Shown one piece after another: positions 10,083 to 21,854 of a stretch of 64,000 bases of DNA. Position 1 is the first letter of the stretch. The number at the start of each line of letters is the position of its first letter. Below the pieces are notes generated by a model that worked only from the letters and a program-made list of their open reading frames with translations, had not been told where the DNA came from and made no database searches. This stretch comes from Cerioporus squamosus (Eukaryota > Basidiomycota > Agaricomycetes > Polyporales > Polyporaceae). The stretch is from NCBI GenBank assembly GCA_022592435.1, contig JABYQS010000147.1, positions 31,330 to 95,329 on the forward strand. Reading direction: 5' to 3'. Both the position numbers and the translations under genes were made by a program.

Positions 10083-12036
10083 TTAGCGTAGTTTCACTTG
10101 CGCACTCACAACCGCAACACCATCCTCCGGAGGAGATCCCGTTTCTTCCGCATGCCCCTCTCTTTCATCGATGCCAGCCGGTCCCCTTAAGGGTGATATG
10201 TAGATACCGGGCGCAGGAGCGAAAGGCGCTGCTGGAGGGGTACCGACGTCCGGCGATTCTTGTTCTTCCTCTTCTAGGCCATCCTCGTACGAGCGACTGC
10301 GACGTCCATCCTGAGATTCTGCGCCGAGTAAATCCCAGCGGGCATCGTCGGCCCAAGGCTCCTGCTCGTCGAGTTCGCCTTCGCAGTGGAGCGGGACGTA
10401 GATGGAGCTGCCTTGTCGTCGGGAGTCACAATCCAGACAAAGGGACCGCCGTCTTCGCTCTGTTGCGAGCCCTGGGGCGCGTGAACGCCGGGCGATGAAA
10501 TGCAGGATTTCTCCTCGGCATGATCCCGAACGTAGGGGCTCTGTAGGTCCGGCGTCGAGATCCCACTGAGTCCGAGAGAGGCAGGCGAGGACTGGGAGGC
10601 AGCCTGCGGGGACGAATGTGCTTGAGGGAGTCGGCGCGAGTGGGTGTATGCGGTTCTGGGACTCCTGGCTGACTCCAGAATACCTCCTCAGAATCGCTGT
10701 CCGTAGGAAGAGGCGGTGACGAAGGGGCGTTCAAGACAATGTCTCCCCGATCGAACTTCTCCCATTTGAACCCAAGCGCCTCGTAGTCGACCAGCTGCTT
10801 ATGAGGAGTCCCGTCCACCTCTATCTCGAAACCATGAAGACCAGGAGCGCAGTTGAATCCATAACTCTTCGCAATACCAGGCATGAAGCGTCCCACAGAT
10901 CTTGATGCCGGTGAAGGCGGGATGGATGTACTCCCTGGAGGACCGAGGACCCATGGAGCATGCCGTATCTGATGAGAAGATCCTGGAGAGTCTTCAGTTG
11001 ATGAGAGCAAAGATGCCGGGTTCGCGGAAGAGTGGCGGAAGTCCGCATGGGCAGAGACCGTGGACAGCATCAGGGGTCCTGGCGTTGAGAACGGCCAACC
11101 GCTTTGCAAGGACGCCAGGGCCAGTGAGGGTTGGCTCAATCCTGAGGGAAGCACGAAAGCAGGCGAAACAGGGGCAGGACGTGCGTCGGGCACGGCAAGA
11201 GATGCATCATCACCAGTAAGACCAGGTCCAGGAGTAGAGAAGGGTATGGGCATCGGCACAGTGTAAGAAGCAAGATACGTAGAGATGGCAGTCAAATCGG
11301 GATTTATGGGGGCAGTGTGAGCAGAAGTAATGTCGGTGAACGCTGAGGAAGTGGACGCAGGTCCAGCAGTAGAGAATGGAAGCTCGCTTCTTGCGGAGAG
11401 ACGAGGAGACGGGGTTTGTTCCTCGGGAGATGCGAGACATACTGGTGGGATCTTGTGGTTCACATACTGTTCGTCCGTGTAGTCCGATGTTGGCTCCACC
11501 GGGGCGAAATCACGTAAGAATGGCTCCGAAGCGGCGGGTAGCTCGGGTTCTGCAGGGGGTACGAAGGCAAATGGCGAGTTCTCAGCAGCCAGTTGACCAG
11601 CACTATCGGAACTTCCATCTGGTATCGGGCGGCTCGAGTCTGACGTTGGAAGGAGTAGACGCAAAGGATGTTTCGATCCAAGAGTCGTGATCGTACCATG
11701 CAACCAAGGGGGCAGATGTCTGGTCGCGTCGATAGTTTGAGCATCTTCATCCAAGTCGCAGAAGACGGAGGGGTCGAAAGGGTCGCGAGCTTTCGCCGAT
11801 GACATGGGATAGTCCATCTCCAAGACAGAGAAGTCCTCCCCAAGGGCTCCACCGTTGAAGGAACTGTACGCATTCGCCGGAGTTCGCGGAGTCTCATATG
11901 TTGTAGCGGACGAGGATGAAGCTGCTCGCTGACGGCGAGAGCGCGTTGTGCTAGCAGGAGTTGCATGCAAAACGTTGACTGTTTGGATCATGCGATCGTA
12001 GCGCGAGTTCATGCCGTCCGTCCGCTGGCGTTTCAC
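10083..12036 (-). CDS. Low-complexity hypothetical protein, apparently frameshifted twice
   Basis: An intronless minus-strand gene of about 650 residues starting MKRQRTDGMNSRYDRM. It is rich in Ser, Pro, Thr and Asp, with three near-identical boxes (PFSTAGPAS, PFSTPGPGL, PFSTPGPLM) spaced through residues 220-320. A more ordered segment, GFEIEVDGTPHKQLVDYE and ALGFKWEKFDRGDIVL, lies at about 405-440. The frame breaks at 10561-10566 and again at 10409-10414. Adding one G at each place continues a protein-like sequence (SGVHAPQGSQQSEDGGPFVW, VTPDD, then SSIYVPLHCEGELDEQEPWA) to a TAA at 10085-10083. No known domain is recognised; it is probably a disordered nuclear or regulatory protein of Agaricomycetes. 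Confidence 0.7.
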
Positions 12037-12678
12037 TGGTCGACCGGAGCCTATGTCGGGCCATTATCCAGTGTCGTTCACAGCATAGAGATAAAACACT
12101 CGCCCTCATCGCCCCGCTGATCCGAAAGTCTAGCCACGTCAACAGTTCACTTCAGCAGTCCTGGATCATCCACCGTCCTCACCGATCGGGTTCAAGCCCA
12201 TTCAGCAGTAGTCTGTGGCGGTCGTGCGCTACGGATGTTTTTCGACGCGTGTGCATAGTCGACGCAGTCTTGTTCGTTAGGAATAACACGGAACAGCGGG
12301 TGGTGGTGGTGGTGGTGCGGAGACGAGACCCGTCGCGCGGTCAACGCGTCCTGTCACCGGGCAGTCACGGTGGGCGCCCGTGGGTTTCGCCATCGCGGCC
12401 TTCCATTTCGCAATATTGTCCAATGTCTCAGACGCGACTGCGGCCTCTACTGAACGCTTTTCATTGTGTACGAACCATTCTCCTCCTTCTCATGGCATAC
12501 ATGAAGCTTCGAGTTCTGCCGTTGTGCGACGCCATGCATCCATGGTCACTAGTACTGTCGCCCGATTTTCGCTGACTGAGCAAGCTGACCAGGATTACCC
12601 ACGTCGCCGGCATCATACGCGCGGTCTGTAAGTACTTATCGCGTCGCACCCGGAGCGAATTATCCTCTGCTATCCCCC
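12037..12678. other. Divergent promoter region, no gene seen
   Basis: This 640-base gap separates the head of the minus-strand hypothetical gene from the head of the gamma-glutamyltransferase gene, so it should hold both promoters. It contains a short GTGGTGGTGGTGGTG run near 12301. No TATA box stands out and no ORF is convincing. Confidence 0.5.
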
Positions 12679-15027
12679 ATGCTGAAGCCAGGTCTCATCG
12701 CAGAACCAGGCTATCGACAGCTTCAGGCTCGCTCGAGGCTGTCTAGGCCGATATATTATGCGGTTCTAGTCGCTGCATGCACCGGCTATCTGCTCTATGG
12801 ACTGTGGTCGCACCCGCACCTCGGCTCAGGGTTCCATCCATGTCAATCTGGAAGCTCGCGCACTCGAGTGCCCTCGGCGTCCAAGAATCCAGCGTACATA
12901 ATCCGGGCCACCCACGGAGCCGTCGCAAGCGAGAATGAGCTGTGTTCCAACATCGGGGTGAACACGATGAAGGCGGGAGGGAACGCGGTGGACGCTGCCG
13001 TGAGCACGACACTCTGCATTGGTGTCGTCAACATGTTCTCGTGAGTCGTCCTGTGTGCGTTCCCTCGCATACCGTTTACGCGGATTTGTCCGTTAGCTCG
13101 GGCATCGGAGGGGGAGGTTTCATGACCGTTCGTCTACCACCTTCGGCCGCGAATGACACGTCCGAGGTCTTTACGATCGACTTCCGGGAGACTGCCCCTG
13201 CGCTCAGCAACAAGACCATGTACGTCGATGATCCTCTCGCGTCGCGCTGGGGCGGACTCGCTGTCGGAGTCCCCGGTGAATTGCGCGGGCTCGAGGAGGC
13301 CCATAGACGGTGGGGGACACTCCCTTGGAAATCTTTGGTCAAGCCTGCCGCGGATCTGGCCAAGGGCTGGACTGTGCAAACAGAACTCGAACGCAGGATC
13401 GAGGTGACTATATGCGCTTCTCCGGGGTGACACAATGTCTGAGCCCACCTCCCAGATGTTTTCGCCTCTAATGCTCAATGCGCCTGATTGGCGGGCTGTC
13501 TTCGCGCCTGAAGGCCAGCTGCTCAAAGAGGGTCAAGTCATACGTCGTACCAACCTATCGAGGACCCTCGAGACAATCGCGCACGAGGGCCCTGATGCGT
13601 TCTACAAAGGACGTATCGCCGACGCTATCGTGAACAAGGTCAAGGCGACTGGCGGCATCTTGACCCACGAAGACCTCGAGAAGTATGAAGTCATTGTGAG
13701 GCCCGCGCTCCAGGGCTCGTACCGGGGACGGAAGATATACACTCCGCATGCACCGACTTCTGGGCCTGTCCTGATCCACATGCTTAACCTGATGGAGCAC
13801 TATCCGGAGCTCATCGAGGATGGCAGGACATTACTGAACGTCCATAGGGCCATCGAAGCGATGAAGTGTGAGTTCAGGCATATTCATAGAATTCCTACAT
13901 AGTGCTGATTGCGCCCCCAGTCGGTTTCGCTGCTCGGTCCGTCCCGCTTTACCGTCATGGGGCTCAGCTGACGATCTGTTCAGGACACGAGTTGGCGATC
14001 CTGCGTTCCATGATCATGTCGAGCGTATAGCGGAAATCCCGACCAAGCAGTACGCAAACGACATTGTCGTGAACATCACAGACGTGCGTGTTCCGTCACC
14101 TCGACACGTTCCCTGCGATGAGCTTGTTTCAGGACCGCACCCACTCCCCGGAGTACTACAATCCTGTGTACGACGTGGTCACTGATCATGGCACTGTCAG
14201 TACCCCCGCCATGCGCCTTTCGGGAGACGCGGCTGACCGTACAGTAACAGAGCCATTCGTCTATAGTTGACAAGGATGGCATGGCAGTGGCTTTGACTAC
14301 CACCGTCAACCTCGTCTTCGGTTCTGCAGTGCTAGATCCCATAACGGGCGTCATCCTCAACGATGAGGTAAGTCTTCCTGAGCGTCTGGCGTACAGTACT
14401 GACGATTTTTGCTTTAGATGGATGACTTTTCGACGCCGGGCACTCCGAATGCGTTCGGCCTTTACCCGTCTCCATGTAAGTTCGGTTAACCTCGTGTGCA
14501 TGACTTTGTCTTGACGGTCCGCGCCGCAGACAACTACCCCGAACCAGGGAAGCGTCCCTTGTCATCCACTGTGCCCATGATCGTGGAGAACGAGAACGGC
14601 TCTTTCTACCTGGCCATTGGCGGCTCCGGAGGGTCGCGCATTTTCCCAACCGTGTTCCAGGTGCTCCTGAACCTCGACTGGGGCATGGACATCAGTGCAG
14701 CAATCGAGCACGGTCGCGTGCATGACCAGCTCTTCCCCACTATGGTGGACGCGGACGACATTCTTCCGGCGGACCTCCTGGACGGCCTGAGGGACAAGGG
14801 TCACAACATCACAGGTGAGCGTGTTTGTTGCCTGGACGGGCCGCTCGGGAGCTGACCGGCGAGGGAAGTGTCGGACACGGGACGCGTCGCGGCTGTGATC
14901 CAGGGCGTGGTGAAGCTTGACGATACTATTTATGGTGAGTCCGGTCGTCGCTTTCATGGCTTATGACGCTTACCTTATGCTAGCGGCGAGTGATTCGAGG
15001 AAGAACGGCATTGCAGCGGGATACTGA
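12679..15027 (+). CDS. Gamma-glutamyltransferase, type II membrane protein
   Basis: Transfers or hydrolyses the gamma-glutamyl group of glutathione, in the vacuole or at the cell surface. Family T3, N-terminal-nucleophile hydrolase. Residues about 25-45 ([21 protein letters not shown]) form a signal anchor. Conserved blocks in order: [53 protein letters not shown] (substrate Arg), [17 protein letters not shown], the autocleavage site DHGT joined across an intron to [10 protein letters not shown] (the Thr becomes the nucleophile), [30 protein letters not shown] and DKGHNI. About ten short introns splice in frame, ending [10 protein letters not shown]. All catalytic residues are present, so the enzyme should be active. 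Confidence 0.92.
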
Positions 15028-15527
15028 TAGGCTGCGACCATGCATGCTGATGCTTGCTCTCAATGTATTCAGTCCCACTCATCTTACGACAGTATTGTGT
15101 GCACTTGATAGGTGTGTTCCAAACCCACGAAAGGCCAGTGCGCAGGTCACACGGAGCCGACCTTGACCCTGCTCAAATACCTGTGCTGTGCTGGCAGGCC
15201 CAGATCTTGAGGGATCGCGGTGCTATTTGTCACGTGTGCGTGTACCCTCGTCGGCCCACCAACTTCCGTTCCTCCTGATTGGCGTATCGCGCCCTATAGT
15301 TTCTTCACCTTCTTCTGGGTGCGCCTGTCATATGTCTCGCCTGCCATCGGAACAAAGTACCATCCGTGCGCTGTCCACGAGATCTTGTGTAGCCCTCACA
15401 TTAGGCTTCACGTCGACAGGCGGGATAAACTTCGCATTAATTCGCGTTGCGGAGTATCGCCGGACTCGGGGCAAGCATCATGCATGTACTGGGCACGTTC
15501 TGCTTCGACGGACAGCTGGCAACGCGT
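15028..15527. other. Intergenic, no gene seen
   Basis: The 3' flank of the gamma-glutamyltransferase gene and upstream region of the mannanase. The overlapping open frames here carry no domain. A carbon-repression element cannot be assigned with confidence. Confidence 0.5.
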
Positions 15528-15533
15528 TATAAG
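15528..15533 (+). promoter_or_regulatory. TATA box of the mannanase gene
   Basis: TATAAG lies 70 bases before the ATG at 15598, in the usual window for a strongly expressed secreted enzyme gene. Confidence 0.45.
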
Positions 15534-15597
15534 GAGTTCATGACACGCTGACGCGCTCTGTTGCTCCGCGACCATCCACTACTGACTTTGCGCAGAT

Positions 15598-17667
15598 ATG
15601 TTTGGACCCGGCCTTGTAGCATTGGCTATTGCATTCGCGCCGTTCGTGCGTGCCGTGTCCCCGCAATGGGGACAGGTGAGTGGCAGTCTCCCCGTCGTGC
15701 GTGAGAAGCTGACGTTGCCGGTAGTGCGGTGGCATTGGCTGGACTGGCGATACCAGTACGTCTTGAGTGCTGCATTCTTGCATGCAGAGGTTGACTTGTC
15801 GAGTGCAGCTTGTGTCACCGGTACCGTATGCACGGTCATGAATCCGTACTATTACCAGTGCATACCCGGGACAAGCGCACCTACTCCCCCGACGACCATC
15901 CCGACGACCACCCCTCCTGCGACCACAAGCCCTACCACGACCCCGGGAACCGGGACGACCACCGCTGCTCCGCCTCCATCTTCGACGGGCTTCGTCAAGG
16001 TCTCCGGACAGAAGTTCACGCTGAACGGGCAGACATACCCTCTTGTTGGGTGAGTGCTCATGGGGAGACTACACGGAAGAGGAGGAGCTGACAGTATTGC
16101 CCAGCGCGAACTCGTACTGGGTCGGGCTCATGGGCTACAGCACGGCAAACATGAATCAGGCTTTCGCTGACATCGCGCAGGCTGGTGGCACCACTGTCCG
16201 CACGTGGTCTGTACCACCTTCGCTAGCTACATTTCTTGCTCTCTCATGCATTGTGTTTCTTGTTGCAGGGGCTTTAACGACGTCACGACTGCCAACGGCA
16301 TCTACTACCAGCTGTGGCAGAACGGCAAGGGTACGGTCAACACCGGAGCGACAGGCCTGCAGAACTTCGGTATGCAACAGCCAGCGTGCTCATTCGGGAG
16401 TAACTGAATGGTTGTACTCAGACAATGTCATTGCTGCTGCGAAGGCGAACGGCATCCGCCTCATCGTCGCCCTGTAAGTAACTGGTCACAGAACTATGCA
16501 ACAGATTTGCTGACTGGCATCTCCGCTTAGAACGAACAACTGGAGCGACTACGGTGGTATGGACGTCTACGTGTCGCAGATCACCGGGACCCAGAATCAC
16601 GATTTCTTCTACACGAACGCTAACGTGATTGTAAGTGACAATATTCTGCGGGAAGCGGGGACGAAGGATTGACCTGAAGCGATATGCTAGGCGGCGTTCA
16701 AGTCCTACATTCAGACCTTTGTGACCCGTTACAAGAACGAGCCCACCATCTTGGGTTGGGAGCTCGCCAACGAGCCGAGGTGCAAGGGCAGCACCGGGTA
16801 CGGAGCCTCACATCAGTGCTAGTGATGTTCGCGTCTCACACAGAAAGTGCAGCACAAGCAGCGGGACGTGCACCACCGCGACTATCACAAAATGGGCTAG
16901 CGATATCTCGGCATTCATCAAGTCGATCGACTCCAACCACTTGGTCGCGATTGGTGACGAGGGATTCTTCAACGACCCTGGCAACCCGCTCTATCCCTAC
17001 CAGTGAGTAAAATGTATTTCTCTTGGTATGCAGCCTTCGGGCTGATCGTCGCACAGGGGCTCGGAAGGTATTGATTTCAACGCAAACTTGAACATTAGCA
17101 CCATCGACTTCGGGACTGCCCACGTAAGTACCAAAGATAGTGGCTTTCAATGTATCGAGAGCTAATCCCGCTCTTTCTCTCCAGCTATACCCGGTCAGTG
17201 CTGACCATACAGAGTGCATACGTACGTGCTGACGATATCTACAGGTGAGCTGGGGCCAGACGACCGATCCCGTCGGCTTTGGAACGAAATGGATCAGTGA
17301 CCACGCTGCGTCCGGGAAGGCCGTCAACAAGCCGGTCATTCTCGAGGAGTTTGGTGTCACAGACAATCAGGCGTCGACCTACACCTCTTGGTACAGCACG
17401 ATCCTCAGCTCCGGTCTAACTGGTGATCTCATCTGGTGCGGTCGTTTGTTCTGCGAGCATCGGGGCGTCGAGCTGACAGCTTCCATAGGCAAGCTGGGTC
17501 CCACTTTTCCACAGGGAGCACGCCGGACGATGGCTATGCCGTGAGTAGTTATGTTGCACGAGTATCTTGTGGCACATCGAGGCTGACTGGGGTTTAAGAT
17601 TTTCCCGGACGATCCTGTCTATCCTATCGAGTCGCAACACGCCGCTGCTATCAAGGCAAGAGGATGA
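15598..17667 (+). CDS. Secreted CBM1-GH5 endo-1,4-beta-mannanase
   Basis: Cleaves internal beta-1,4 bonds of (galacto)glucomannan during wood decay. A signal peptide (MFGPGLVALAIAFAPFVRA) is followed by a CBM1 cellulose-binding module assembled from three exons: QWGQ, CGGIGWTGDT, and TCVTGTVCTVMNPYYYQC. A Thr/Pro linker (about residues 60-95) leads to the GH5 barrel: KVSGQKFTLNGQTYPLVG, NSYWVGLMG, TTVRTW, GWELANEPRC (acid/base Glu), HLVAIGDEGFF and KPVILEEFGV (nucleophile Glu). The CBM1 splice uses the second acceptor (after GTGCAG near 15809), which restores the canonical Cys pattern. More than ten short introns, frame intact, stop 17665-17667. It closely matches the fungal GH5_7 mannanase layout. 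Confidence 0.93.
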
Positions 17668-18187
17668 GGTCTCTACGAGAGAGAAAAAGGGAACAGTATG
17701 TCTTGTGGTCTGTTGTCCTATTGTCATCACATCCAAATGTACGAGTACTTTTCTATTGCCAGCACTTCTGCGGCCGGAACCTTGGCGTTTCTCCATATCC
17801 GGAATTCTAAGCGCTCTCCGCCCAAGTCGCGGTTGCCTGACGGTTGACCAGCATTTTCTCCTTCGTCCCACATGGGTGACTCGTTCTGCGGTTTCATATA
17901 TGTGCCTGCTTCTGGCATTCAAACTCCAAACCTTGACGATGAACCCTGCGTGCGAGGGACCGTCGCAATGCCAGTGAGCGCGCTGAGTCGGGCTCGATCC
18001 AAACGACCACCACCGACGCGATCCCCCGCTCAGTAAACGTGGGAGACGTCGGATGTCAGCCGCAGAGGGATATATGGCGGGCCCACACAATCAGCCTCCC
18101 CACCTATCTTGCCATTGTACCACGACTGCTTGACGCAGCCAGACTATTTGACATCTCTTGCACTTTTTCCCTTGCTATCTGTTCATC
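17668..18187. other. Intergenic, no gene seen
   Basis: A 520-base gap after the mannanase. Open frames lack conserved features. GATATATGG at about 18069 could be a TATA box for the next gene. Confidence 0.45.
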
Positions 18188-19180
18188 ATGCCCAGGTCTA
18201 CGAGCGACAGTTTCCGCGACAACGACTTGGTCTGTGCGACCGTTTCGACCCCCTACGGTATCCCGTTCTTCGGCTGGACTGGAGACGAGTACCGCAAGCT
18301 CACCATGGAGGAGCTTCGCCCTCAATACGAGGCCTGGGAGAGGCACCTGGCCGGTGAGTGCTCCCTCATTTGTGGTCGTCTAGCTGCCGATACGACTCCT
18401 ACCACAGCTCTCAGGGAGCAAGCATTTGCCCACGAAGTAGAGGAAGAGCGGGTTGAGGAAGAGCTTTTCAAGGACGAGATCGAGGGCGTCGTCCAAGACC
18501 CAAACTACTTGACCGTTGAGAATTGCGGTATGTGTACACTCCTCCCCGTCTCTAGTCCTATGATTCTGATATTGTTCTCCAGTTCCAGAGATCGCCTACG
18601 ATACTAAGCCTCTGACCATCACCGAAGTCGACATGAGCAGCTCCGACTGGAAGGGCCCTTCGAAGTTCATCGTCATGGTCCAGGACGTTGAGGCTGACTC
18701 CGCCGTCATCCATGAAAAGCTCGACATCGGCGAGGCTTTCGTCACCGAGGCGGTGGTCTCAGGGGACGTTGGTGAGTCTCCCCTTAATTCACCCTCACTA
18801 CCTACGGCATGGCTAACATCGTCTGACTGTTATTCACAGCTCTCGATGTCAACGACGCTACAAGCATGCCTTGCTACAACAATTCGTCTTCGGTTATTGG
18901 TGCTCATTTTCTCAAGCGCGTTTTCGGCAACCGCAACGCCGCAGCGCGCACCGACGACGTCAGGGCCGCTGAAGAGCTTGAGGAGGAGCGCGAAGTCGAA
19001 AAGTGGCTGTTTGTCGGTGTCCAAGGAGATGGTGCCGAAGTCGTCGCTGTAAGTACGGAGGTTGTCGAACGTGGTACTGCAGCTAACGGACAACGAACCT
19101 TGTAGCCCAAGCAGCGTCGCTCTCGCAAGGTCAAGCGAACGCGACGGTCACTTGCATCCGTCGGCAACATGATGCAGTGA
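18188..19180 (+). CDS. Hypothetical basidiomycete protein
   Basis: Five exons splice in frame into about 270 residues starting MPRSTSDSFRDNDLVCATVS (an in-frame ATG at 18158 could add ten residues). Notable stretches are YGIPFFGWTGDEYRKLTMEE, an acidic helix-rich segment (HEVEEERVEEELFKDEIEG), SSSDWKGPSKFIVMVQDVE, and EELEEEREVEKWLFVGVQGD. The tail is strongly basic (KQRRSRKVKRTRRSLASVG) and looks like a nuclear localisation signal. I do not recognise a domain. Consistent introns and the charge pattern support a real gene, possibly nuclear. Confidence 0.65.
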
Positions 19181-20029
19181 ACGACATGAGGGACAGTTTG
19201 TCGACCAGGCCAGTTCATTCGTTCGACACGGTGAGCGGTTAGATGAAGCTTGCATGGCCCGACCGTTGATGGACTCACTCAGATAAAGGCTTCAGCACGC
19301 GGCCTAGTCGACAGTGGATTGAGGCGGATTGAGCGGGGTGTGAGCGGCGGTGTGGCTCCCGTCACTTGCGCCTCGTTTCGACCGCCTCCGATGGACACGG
19401 GAAGGTCCCTTCCCGGCTAGGTGAGTGATTCTTTCCCGAGGGAGGGACTTCGGTCCTGGCGCATACCTCTTCGTGGTCCTCGGGACGAGTACCTGCCCGT
19501 CCGACAGTGGACGGGCAGGGAAACCGAAATGCGCGGTCTTGTGGCTTGCTTGCATTACCAGAAGCTTCTTGGATCTCGCCCATATCGCTCGTGCCATGTC
19601 TTTGATTCACTTCGGCTTGTCGTCATCTATGATATCCGATATCCGAATAGCTTGAGAGTGGTAGAAGAGTTTGCGGTCAGCATTCGGAGTGGGCCAAGTG
19701 TCGCGTCCGGCCTCAGAGGCGCCTGGCAACACGGCATTGACCGGAACGCGCAAAGCACTGGCGCTGGCTGCTTTCGCGCACGCAGCAAACATTTGTCTCC
19801 TACCAGATAACCCTCTTACCGCCATCCAGACTGGTCGAGCCAGGCGAGGCTCCATGCAAGACTGTTCTCCGTGGCTTCGTTTAAATCTCGTGACGACAGA
19901 CCGCTCAAGTCAGCCGTTGATACTCATTCCGAATTGCAGTGGCTATTCGGAATTCGGAGCTTAAGACACTGAGGGCGACACTGAGCGAAGTCCTGCCGCT
20001 TGCATCCTGATAGTTTCGTGCAGGCCCGG
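19181..20029. other. Intergenic with a perfect 10-bp hairpin
   Basis: An 850-base gap. The one clear structure is an inverted repeat, CTGCCCGTCC (19493-19502) and GGACGGGCAG (19509-19518), around a 6-base loop. Shorter G/C-rich inverted repeats lie just before it (about 19396-19440). No gene is supported. Confidence 0.5.
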
Positions 20030-20036
20030 TATAAAA
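20030..20036 (+). promoter_or_regulatory. TATA box of the ETHE1-like gene
   Basis: TATAAAA lies 81 bases before the ATG at 20118, a standard spacing. Confidence 0.5.
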
Positions 20037-20117
20037 CTGGGAACACCGGGGTACGTGGCCAACTATCCTACTCCCCGCTCGTATCTGTCGCCATTCGAAT
20101 TCGTCACAACCAGCACC

Positions 20118-21401
20118 ATGTTGAGAGTTACCAGCCGTACTGCGTCTGCTCGCGCTTCTGCAACGTACGTACGACCCCGTCTCGTCCACACCCATGCCGC
20201 ACCCCCTCGCAGTGCGCTGCCCTCTGCCCTACGAGAGACAGCCAGGCCTCTCCCTGCTGCTCCGGGAACGGTGTCACCGGCGTCCGCGCGAGGAGTTGCC
20301 TCTCTGTCTCGTGCAAGCTCCAACAAAATACCACCTGCAGAACCATGGAGGCGACACCCCAGTTCGGACTCGGAGACACCTACCGTCTTCACGTTCTTCG
20401 AGAAGTCAACTTCGACGTGGCAGTATATCGTTGTGGACCCCAAGACCTCCGAAGCCGTCATTATCGACCCTGTGCTGGACTACGACCCCGCATCGGGCGT
20501 CATATCCACCGCCACTGCCGATGGCCTCGTGTCTTTCGTTGAGCACAACGGTTTGAAGGTTATCAGAATCCTGTAAGCGGATACATCCCTGCTGGTTTGA
20601 GGCGCCCACTGACTCCTATGAAGCGAAACGCACGCTCACGCGGATCACCTCACCGCCGCGCAGTACCTCAAACAGCAATTCGACGGGGACATACCCGTTT
20701 GCATCGGGCAGCGCATCAAGCAAGTCCAGGAGACGTTCGCTCCTATCTATGGACTTGAGCTCTCGTCGCTGGAGAACACCTTCGATGTCTACCTCGGGGA
20801 TAACGAGGAGTTCAAGCTCGGCTCTTTGTCTTGCCATGTCCTGCATCTCCCTGGGCATACTCCTGATCACGTCGGGTTTGTCATCGGCAAGGCCGTGTTC
20901 ACTGGGGATTCCATCTTTAATGTACGCAAGGTCAAATTCGAGGAGTTGGCGTTCGCTAATGACCGGCTTAGCCCGATGTAGGTTCTGCCCGTGCAGACTT
21001 CCCAGGAGGCAACGTCGAGACGCTATACGCAGTAAGGCGCCATCTCCGAAGCTGTCAGTTTCAAGAGGCTAACGCACACTTGACGTCTGTAGTCCATGCA
21101 GCGGTTGCTTTCCCTGCCCGGGGATTACCGCCTCTATGTCGGGCATGATTACCCACAGAACCGGGATCAGACTTGCTTCTCCACCGTTGCTGATCAGCGT
21201 GCAAAGAACAGGCACGTCAAGGAAGGCACGGATGCTACGACGTTCATTCAGTGGCGCAAGGATCGCGATGCCGTCCTCGGAGCTCCTCGATTGCTGCACC
21301 CATCCCTGCAGGTCAACATCCGGGCCGGAAGGCTACCGCCCGCGGACGAGCATGGGCGGGTCTTCTTGCGCACGCCGGTCAAGGTCGATGTGAAGTTCTA
21401 G
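20118..21401 (+). CDS. Mitochondrial metallo-beta-lactamase-fold hydrolase, ETHE1/persulfide dioxygenase-like
   Basis: Probably acts in mitochondrial sulfur metabolism or as a glyoxalase-II-like thioesterase. The first 80 residues (MLRVTSRTASARASATYVRP and on) are rich in Arg, Ser and Ala and lack acidic residues, as in a mitochondrial presequence. Metal-binding blocks follow: THAHADH at about 154-160, LPGHTPDHVGFV, and FTGDSIFN joined by splicing to PDVGSARADFPGG, then YVGHDYPQNRD. The PDVGxxRxDFPGG pattern favours the ETHE1 branch over classical glyoxalase II, but the C-terminal half is longer than ETHE1 and ends RVFLRTPVKVDVKF. Introns are short and in frame. Confidence 0.85.
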
Positions 21402-21782
21402 TAGGTGCCCATGTGTCGTTGTCCCATAATGCCATTCCATTCATCTGCGTCTCGTCTCCGGTCATGGCGTCTGCGTGGCGACCGGCTTTGCAAGACTCAT
21501 GCGGTTTCGGATGTAAGGAATCAGTATTTCTTCGCTTGTATGTCTGTTTTCGCAGCAGGACCGGGAGGCTCCGGCCAGAATTCGGCAGTCTCATCCCACA
21601 AGTGGCAGTGCCAAACACAGGAAGCTTGGTGATTCGGACTTGACGGCCACGCCGTCTGGCACCGTCAAGTTGGTCATCTCCTGGAAAGTGTGCTGATCTC
21701 AGTCAGATCTCAGCGTGATTCATGACCGTCGCACCCTTACACGCTCGCCCTGTACTCGCCAGCCTGTCGTGTAAGGCTGGGA
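21402..21782. other. Intergenic, no gene seen
   Basis: The 3' flank of the ETHE1-like gene leading into the F-box gene promoter. No repeat, RNA gene or conserved ORF is apparent. Confidence 0.5.
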
Positions 21783-21788
21783 TATAAG
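21783..21788 (+). promoter_or_regulatory. TATA box of the F-box gene
   Basis: TATAAG lies 66 bases before the ATG at 21855. Confidence 0.45.
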
Positions 21789-21854
21789 GCGAGGATCGCA
21801 CTACGGAACTACGGTGTGCGTTCACTTCACTAGCCCCGCTCTCCCTGCGCTGAT

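Noticed and set aside
12181..12220. GGGTTCAAGCCC resembling a tRNA T arm
   Set aside because: No matching acceptor, anticodon or D arm can be folded around it.
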